Below, in pieces: positions 57,800-64,000 of a stretch of 64,000 nucleotides of DNA. The position numbers were made by a program, and so were the translations under genes. Below the pieces are notes generated by a model. The model ran no database searches. It had not been told where the DNA came from and was given only the letters and a program-made list of their open reading frames with translations. This stretch comes from Bimuria novae-zelandiae CBS 107.79 (lineage: Eukaryota; Ascomycota; Dothideomycetes; Pleosporales; Didymosphaeriaceae). The stretch spans positions 1-64,000 of the forward strand of contig ML976799.1 of NCBI GenBank assembly GCA_010015655.1, written 5' to 3'. Each line of letters begins with the position of its first letter. The stretch's first letter is position 1.

Positions 57800-60700
57800 G
57801 CGTCGCATACAATATATAGGCGTAAGTTAACCCCGATTTAGCGATTACCCCACTCACGGAGCCATTTAAGCCCGAGCTACCCGAGACGATAGACTATACG
57901 CCAGCCGCAACCCTTCCAGACGGCGTCTTACTATTAAGACTATCCGAACTTTCGTCCGCTAGACTAAAGAGCTACAAAGAGGATTTAGACCTCTATAAGC
58001 TCTAGATAGAGAAATACAAGATGCAGTACACAAAGTATAAGACCAAAGTCGCAAGTTTGCAGCAGATCGTAGTGTTTATCTAGTTATTAGTAGCACCGCA
58101 TCTATAACGCACTTGCTATCTCCTAGATACTACTATTAAAGAATAGATTATAAAGCTAAAAGCAAAAGTAGGAGTTACCTCTAAGTTTAAACAAGAGTAA
58201 GCGCGATAGCGATACTATAGCTTGTTAAAGCCTCCACGCATAGTAAATAACTAGGACATATAGCTTACTAAATACAATTATGCCGTAATAGAGGCCAAGA
58301 CACTAAACGTGTCTAATACCACACAATTCAATCCTGTGGCTATAGACTTTATGTTAGTAGTAAATAAGATAGCTCTAGTATGGGCTATAACTTTCTAATT
58401 AAATAGAAAGGACCTACCCGGCATGGACTAAAAGGACATAATAGGACGTTTCCGAGAATATATAATGCTAAATTATCTAATAACGTAAAATAGAAGCTAA
58501 AAGGCAGCGTTTATAACGGAAGACTTATCTTATCTTGCTAAAAGTAGCTAAGCTGCCTAGAGTATGCAAGGGGATCCCTAACATGCAGAAACGGGAAACT
58601 CTTAGGGTACAAAACGGGGTAGACCCTAACATTAACGTATAGCTATAAAGGATGATGATCGTGCACCTTTAAGCTCTTTAAACCCTTAACAAGGTAGTAG
58701 TAACTCCGCTAAAGTAGACGCTAATCGTAGTAAACCTGCTAGAGCAGGCACTAATAAAACTACTAAGTGTCTAGCCTGCGATATAAGACACCCTATTAGG
58801 GAATACTTCTATCTCTACCTGGACAAAGCACTAGAATGGTGGGAGCCAAACTTAAGAATAGCTAAATACGTTGCTCTAAAACAAGAGCACGATGCCGATT
58901 TTTAAAGTCTACTAAAAGCTTAAAGTAGACCTAGAATTAAGACTCTATCCTTTAAGAATTCCTATACCCTAACTCTAGAGATTACTAATTAGTAACTAAA
59001 TAGAAGATAGATTTTAAAGGTGCAAGCCGCCTATTCTACGACCTTTACTATAGACTAATTTAACTATCCTCTTTGGCGTTCTTTTATCCTTAACTTAGGC
59101 TTGACGTGCCATATTACGAACGACCCCGACTAGATTTAAAACTATTAGCCACCTATACAAGGCGACTTTATATGGGCAGGCGACACTTAAATCTAGGTAA
59201 AGGGATACGGAACTGTTATCTTAAACCTAAAATATAAACAAGGAGCTAAAAGACTAGTACTATATAACGTAGTAATATGCCTAGACATGCTATGTAACCT
59301 AGTCTCCTTCTAAGTGCTAAGGCAGAAGGGATTCTAGTAGAATACCTAATTAGAGCCCACTACCCTAAAGCAACTAAATAGAACAACTATTAGAGAGCTT
59401 ACCAAAATTTATAGATAATAGGTATTAGAACACTAACCCGTGCACCATACAGCGCACTATATACATTTTTATAATTCTTAAACGCAACAACGACCTTAAA
59501 GAGCATTAGCCCTCCTATGGCATAAAAGGCTTAGTTATCCAGGACCCGCCGCAATTAAGCACCTAGTGCAGCGAGCTAAGGGGGTACGCGTTAAGGGAAT
59601 TACAATAGTAGAGTGTAACTTATGTAGAAGAGCAAAAATGCGAAGGCAGATAAGCCACGCACCTAAGATTAATAAGTAAAGACCCGTAGAAAGGCTTTCT
59701 ATTAATTTCTACACCTACGAATTACTATCGTTTAATAAAGAGAAGAGCCAGATGCTTATTACGAATAGATATTCTAGTCTCTAATAGGACTTCTACTTCA
59801 CGGATAACTAAACAGCAAGGTTAATTATTAAGACATTAATAATCTTCTTTAGATTTCTTAAGAACCAATATAACATTACTCTAAAAGTTATTAAAACGGA
59901 CAATAAGATCACCACAGTTAAACCTGAAGTTAAGCGATGGCTAAAAAGCCTAGGCATGATTATTAAGCCTTTAGCACTAGACACGTAAGCTTAAAATAGT
60001 GGCGCTAAACGCTTAGGGGGCGTGAATAAAGAAAAATCTCGCGTAATGCGTCTAGACGCAAACCTTCCATGGGAACTCTGGCCTAAAATCACAAGAGCTA
60101 GAGTGTATCTATATAATTAAACGCCAAACTACACGAACAACTAGAAAACACTATACAAGATATTCTTCACACGAGTATCACTAGCTAATAGGATCGTTAC
60201 GTCTATTAAGAAACTAAACTTAGCCTACCTAAAGGCGTACGAATGCAAAGCATTTGCTATAATAGATAATACCTATTATAGAAAATCGAGACTATAACGA
60301 CTTAACCCTAAAGCATGGATTGGATACCTTATCGGATACCAGTTATTAAATATTTACTAAATATAGATACTAACGCTGGCCAAGGTTATCAGCACGCGAG
60401 ACGTCGTATTTAATAAAAACACAATCTTTAATAGGAAGATAGAGGATTTAATAGATAACGTTATACACAATACGCTGGCCAAGATAGCTACATATATTAA
60501 GATAATTAAGCTACCACCACTAGTGCACTAACCAGAAACCGAATTATTCTATAAAGACAATATCGCAGAAAACGAATTACCCACAGAGGACGAAGTAGAC
60601 CCACCGGGCTACTATCGAGGAAGGAAGATTAGAGATTACTACCTAATACTACCTTTAACTCCACTACCTATAGCTCTGCTAGCACAGCTGATGATAGGGG

Positions 60701-62457
60701 AAAATATAAACCTACCTAAGATTACTTTATCTAAGACAGTCCCCTAGGCAGCAGCTTTCATGGCAGGAACGAAAGTAGGAAGGGTCGGAAAACATAACAG
60801 GAATACGATTAACAAAGCCTAGTTAAAAAGACTACTAGCGAAGGGCGTTAAGATTTACTAATTATAGTTACCTCCGCCACCTACTTATAAAACGGACCTT
60901 AACTAACATCTAATAGGAGAATTATTCTGGGAAGCGCAGTAATTGCATCTAGACAGTTACAGAATTACCTAATCCTGGATAGAAGTACCGTACAAGATAG
61001 TAAAGGCAATAGGCCAACAAATCCTAGACTATATATAGGTGTATGTGTATAAATTTAATAAATATTACCAGTTTATCAAGTGCAAAGCGCGACTAGTAGT
61101 TAGAGAAGACTAACAACGTAATATAACCTCCTAAGACACCTACGTAGTAATATTAGCCAAAAGATCCTTCTACTTACTTATAGTAATTACTGCTAAATAT
61201 AACCTCGAACTTATATAATATAACGTTACTAACGCGTTTATACACGTATTACTAGATTAAGAAGTCTACATGCGCATGCCGCCTGGATATTAAAAACCTA
61301 GTACTGTCCTTAAAGTCCAGAAGGCACTCTACGGACTATAAATCTCACTACTTCTTTAGTAGAAAGAGTTTATAGCTACGCTTATTAAGTTTAGTTTCTA
61401 GACCGTGCCCTATAAGCCATGCTATATAATTAAAGATAGTATTATTATCTTCTTCTACGTAGACGACATCATTATTACGCACCACTAAGACAAAGCTAGC
61501 TAAGCTTAGTAAGTTATAGAACAACTTAGGAAGAAATACTTAATAACAGGCGAAGAAGACCTACTATAGTTCCTAAAAATTAAAGTAATTAGAGATTAAC
61601 AGAACTAACTTATTTAACTCTCCTAAGCCATATACTATGACAAAATCAGCCGGCTGGTTAATAACCAAACAATCCGACATGACACCCTAATGGGCATAGG
61701 GGAGTTTAAGCCAAGAGAAGGGCTAGCTTCGCTTATAGAGATTAATAAATACTAACGTAAGATTGGATTACTCCTATATATAGCTATTAGTACCTGACTA
61801 GATATTACATTCGCAACCTTAAGGCTAGCGAGATTCTTATTAAATCCTAGTCCAGAATATTATTATGCGGCTGACTAAGCCCTGCTATACCTTAACGAAA
61901 TAAAGTAGAAGACACTTTAACTTAGAGGAGGCAAATCCTTATAGGTAGTAAGTAATACCTTATTTATGGATAACACTTTAGACTATAAGAGCTCGTAAGG
62001 CTACGCTATTAAGCTATTTAATAGCCTTATTACATAGCGTGCAAGCAAATAAGACACTATTACTACGTTAACTATAAAAGCTAAGCTCCTTGCTCTAGCG
62101 CAAGTTATAAAGGAAGCCATCTTTATATTAAGATTAATAGAGGAACTAAAAGTTAAGCTACCTAGCCCTACTATTATAATCTAATGTGACAACCAGCAAA
62201 CTATTTGGCTAGTAACGCAGGAGATCTCGAAGCTGTATACGAAGCTTCGACACGTTAATATATATAACTACTAGCTCCGATAGGAAGTAACCAGGGGAAG
62301 GATAAAGGTGGAATACACTAAATCCGCAAAGATAATTATAGACGGCTTAACTAAAGCACTCTTAGTAAATTAGTAGCAGAACTTCCTAAAGTAACTAGGA
62401 CTAGTGGAGGTAAGAGATCGAAAGGTAGCTAATAAAGCACCTTTAGAGGAGATTTAA
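57800..62457 (+). pseudogene. copia N Gag-Pol polyprotein
   Basis: The parts I translated read in one plus-strand frame with only TAA/TAG breaks. Gag has LKSYKEDLDLYKLxIEKYKM (about 57970-58025). A C-x2-C...H-x4 zinc-knuckle remnant CLACDIRHPIREYFYLY (about 58768-58815) has Cys to Tyr at its end. Then: protease region (LGLTCHITNDPD, about 59095-59130); GAG-pre-integrase LLWHKRLSYPGPAAIKHL (about 59513-59565) with CNLCRRAKMRRQ; integrase INFYTYE (about 59700); RT with YNVTNAFIHVLLDQEVYMRMP (61220-61280), YGLxISLLL (61330) and an intact FFYVDDIIIT (about 61450-61480); RNase H TKLRHVNIYNY (62235-62270). No ATG is preserved at the expected start near 57800. Confidence 0.9.
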
Positions 62458-62529
62458 GACTAGCTTAATAACCTTACCCTTATCTAATAACCTTAGCTAT
62501 GGCTCGAACGGCTCTAAGCTGAGGGGGTG

Positions 62530-62705
62530 TGTCAGATAAAAAGTATATTAAGTTCGGAGGATCAGGGGTAGCCCGAAAAAGGCCGGGGATTAACCGAGAA
62601 CACACAGAACCTGCCGAGGGAACCCCGTAGACAGGCAGAACAACCTAATACATTAATTCAACCCCCTGAATTATCAGGACATCCATTAAGACGTGACATC
62701 TAACA
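62530..62705 (+). repeat. 3' LTR of copia N
   Basis: TGTCAGATAAAAAGT to CATCTAACA, 176 bp, less RIPped than the 5' LTR. Confidence 0.93.
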
Positions 62706-62710
62706 CTTTT

Positions 62711-62876
62711 ATACTATTCTAAATAGGGCTAGCGCTGTAGCGGCACTTATTTGGAGCCTCGCACACATCTGCATTCTAGACACAGACAGAACACGAACAT
62801 TATTAATAAATTATCACAACCATTAATTCTCATCATTGCATTATCTTAAAGTGACAGAACACTATTAAATCTGACA
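62711..62876 (+). repeat. 3' LTR of copia M, right fragment
   Basis: ATACTATTCTAAATAGGGC to AATCTGACA, completing the M LTR begun at 57439. It is followed by the CTTAC target duplication (62877-62881). Confidence 0.92.
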
Positions 62877-62881
62877 CTTAC

Positions 62882-63182
62882 TATGCATAATTGTTTGCGC
62901 TAAAGTGCGGACCTTTAATAAAAGGTTTTATTCTTATTTTTATAACTTCTTTATTTAGTAAAGATAGTCTTGCTAGCATTAAGTATCTATTAGGACTCCT
63001 TTTTAATTACTTACTAGGGAAGGTTTTATCTCCTTATAGGTCTAGGCGTTGCCTTTATAATATTTATTTATATAAGTCCTTTAACTTCGTGTGCTGCTTC
63101 GTAGCTTTAGTCTATAATTATATTTAAAATCTACTTATCCCGTAATAAGTAGAAGTAATTAAATTTAATATAAGAGGCAAGG
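62882..63182 (-). pseudogene. gypsy K gag, N-terminal part
   Basis: On the minus strand, open apart from RIP-type stops, with LARLSLLNKEVIKIRIKPFIKG (about 62905-62975). It resumes the K gag that stops at 52340 on the far side of copia M. The K 5' LTR follows at 63183. The uninterrupted plus-strand frame at 62891-63127 is its shadow. Confidence 0.55.
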
Positions 63183-63329
63183 TGTTTAAGAAGCTAAAAG
63201 TACTAGAAAAATACTTATAAATTTAATAAAAAGTCTAAAATTAAGCTTTAGGCATTAAACTTATATATCTAGGGTTCGTATAACCGAGAGTCAAGGATCC
63301 GAGGCAACAACTGGGCGTAGCCCATTACA
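63183..63329 (-). repeat. 5' LTR of gypsy K
   Basis: TGTTTAAGAAGC to GCCCATTACA, 147 bp, aligned with 44922-45068. Its last third is nearly free of RIP while the left-hand copy is not. Confidence 0.7.
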
Positions 63330-64000
63330 TAGTATATAGAATAGTAGTTATAAATAGATAACACTACTAGCCTGTATATACGTAAATAGATTTTATCTTA
63401 AGCCTGCCCTAATATATTAATTAACCTTAGGCTTACTACAGGACTCCTAGTTATAAGCCTTTAACCTTAATAATTATTAGGTTTAATTTACCTTATCTCT
63501 TATATGCTAGACTAATAATAATATTAGTCTTACCTAGCTTAAATAAGTATTTAATTATGCTACTAAGCTAAAGACGTAGTCTTTATATTAACTACTTATC
63601 CTTAATAGCTATAGATCCTACGTTACTATAGGTTTTATTAACTATTACGACTAAAATAAGATCCTCTTTATAATCTATGCTCCTTATTTAAACTATACGC
63701 TATAGCCACTTAATATAGTTATATTTAAGCCTCTCTTAACAGCTTACTTACACTAGACCTTAGGATTTATAGAAAGGAGCTAATGCCTTACCTTAATAAG
63801 TAAGAGGGACTTCTTCCCCCTCTTTATAGCAGCTTAGGAAGTCTCCTTTATAGAGGCTACGATTCTACAGGCCTTTAAGGCTACTAGCCTATTACCTTTT
63901 AACCCTACAGTTATCCGACAAAGGTTTAGTAATAGGCAGCCTACTTTAGGTAACTTAAGCAATAGTAGCTCCTTATTATTAAGAGCCTTAAACTAGAGGA
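63330..64000 (+). pseudogene. pogo-type transposase P3, DDE and C-terminal part (runs off window)
   Basis: Plus-strand frame with TAA/TAG breaks. ITLLACIYV and PALIY (about 63355-63420), FNYATKLKTxSLYxLLILNSYRSYVTIGFINYYD (about 63545-63660; family LLILDGHxSH, the second catalytic Asp changed to Asn), ILFIIYAPYLNYTLxPLNIVIFKPL (about 63660-63740; usual PPHSTHxLQPLDV) and KRDFFPLFIAA...ILxAFKATSLLPFNPTVI (63800-63915). This is the second half of a fungal pogo-like transposase and matches in phase the first half at 44298-44921, suggesting one gene split by gypsy K. It continues past the window end. Confidence 0.83.

Larger units (their letters stand above)
57492..62710 (+). mobile_element. Ty1/copia element N, complete, inserted in the 3' LTR of M
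   Basis: 176-bp LTRs at 57497-57672 and 62530-62705. CTTTT is duplicated at 57492-57496 and 62706-62710. The surrounding M LTR resumes precisely afterwards (ATACTATTC, compared with GTACTATTC in the 5' LTR). The purine tract CTGAGGGGGTG precedes the 3' LTR. N is the youngest insertion of this nest. Confidence 0.95.
52336..62881 (+). mobile_element. Ty1/copia element M, complete, target duplication CTTAC, host of copia N
   Basis: CTTAC at 52336-52340 and 62877-62881 flanks M. The 5' LTR is 52341-52564 (224 bp). The 3' LTR is split by copia N into 57439-57496 and 62711-62876. The interior (52565-57438) encodes a plus-strand polyprotein and ends in the purine tract GCTGAGGGGGTG before the 3' LTR. 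It is inserted in gag of gypsy K in the opposite orientation. Confidence 0.93.
44922..63329 (-). mobile_element. Ty3/gypsy element K with nested A3 solo LTR and copias M and N
   Basis: 147-bp direct repeats at 44922-45068 and 63183-63329 bound a minus-strand gypsy whose gag is at right and integrase/chromodomain at left. Without the nested insertions it is about 7.4 kb. The LTRs match base for base with RIP-type transitions. A clean 5-bp duplication was not found: CTGGG precedes the left LTR but occurs inside the last 22 bases of the right repeat, so the exact ends are unsettled. Confidence 0.75.

Noticed and set aside
1..64000. Telomere repeats, rDNA, tRNA genes, CRISPR arrays
   Set aside because: No TTAGGG/CCCTAA array, no rRNA-like conserved blocks, no convincing tRNA cloverleaf and no regularly spaced short repeats were seen on either strand.

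Overview
The window looks like an AT-rich, gene-free, heterochromatin-like block from a filamentous ascomycete fungus. I found no host gene, rRNA, tRNA, CRISPR array or bacterial-style operon. Everything recognisable is transposable-element sequence, and almost every reading frame carries the signature of repeat-induced point mutation (RIP): C:G to T:A changes, in-frame TAA/TAG where Gln or Trp is expected, His/Cys to Tyr and Asp/Glu to Asn/Lys. The phylum call is an inference from RIP plus the mix of chromodomain Ty3/gypsy, Ty1/copia, Fot1/pogo, Tc1/mariner and hAT elements.

Layout. 1-426 is a GC-normal solo LTR (L) inside gypsy A1 (427-3693, minus strand, 5' LTR at 3242-3693). About 4250-6510 is copia pol G, split by solo LTR B1 (4444-4972). 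7061-~11745 is a second family-A gypsy (A2). 11892-13730 is a Fot1/pogo element (P1). ~14230-18068 is gypsy H, a degraded relative of element B, carrying a 255-bp solo LTR (16196-16450). 18071-20327 is a DNA transposon (V) with 53-bp inverted repeats and an unrecognised protein. 20452-21816 is a Tc1/mariner transposase (U). 21826-23310 is the C-terminal half of a pogo element (P2), joined at a TA to a better-preserved Tc1 element (T, 23311-~24390). 24725-25912 is the end of a hAT transposase, followed by a B-like LTR (B2).

Two large nests follow. Gypsy C (26355-44044, minus) has matching 346-bp LTRs. It is interrupted by copia D (29222-34336, site duplication ATTAT) and by gypsy B (36869-43672, 476-bp LTRs, site duplication TATTA); with both removed, C is about 5.76 kb. 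Gypsy K (44922-63329, minus, 147-bp LTRs) is interrupted by a solo family-A LTR (49714-50163, ATAAT) and by copia M (52341-62876, CTTAC). M's 3' LTR is itself interrupted by copia N (57497-62705, CTTTT). K probably lies within a pogo element (P3), whose N-terminal part is at 44309-44921 and C-terminal part at 63330-64000.

Functionally this is a record of successive insertion and silencing. Full-length elements encode Gag, protease, reverse transcriptase, RNase H and integrase (some with chromodomains), or DDE transposases. None can be read through without RIP-type stops, so none should be active. The most unusual signals are: a GTCACGTGAC palindrome in all LTR copies of two separate gypsy families; 53-bp tandem hairpin repeats in the B LTRs; extra open regions between pol and the 3' LTR in K and B; transposon V; and a pogo/Tc1 junction whose two halves sit 21 kb apart in opposite orientation.
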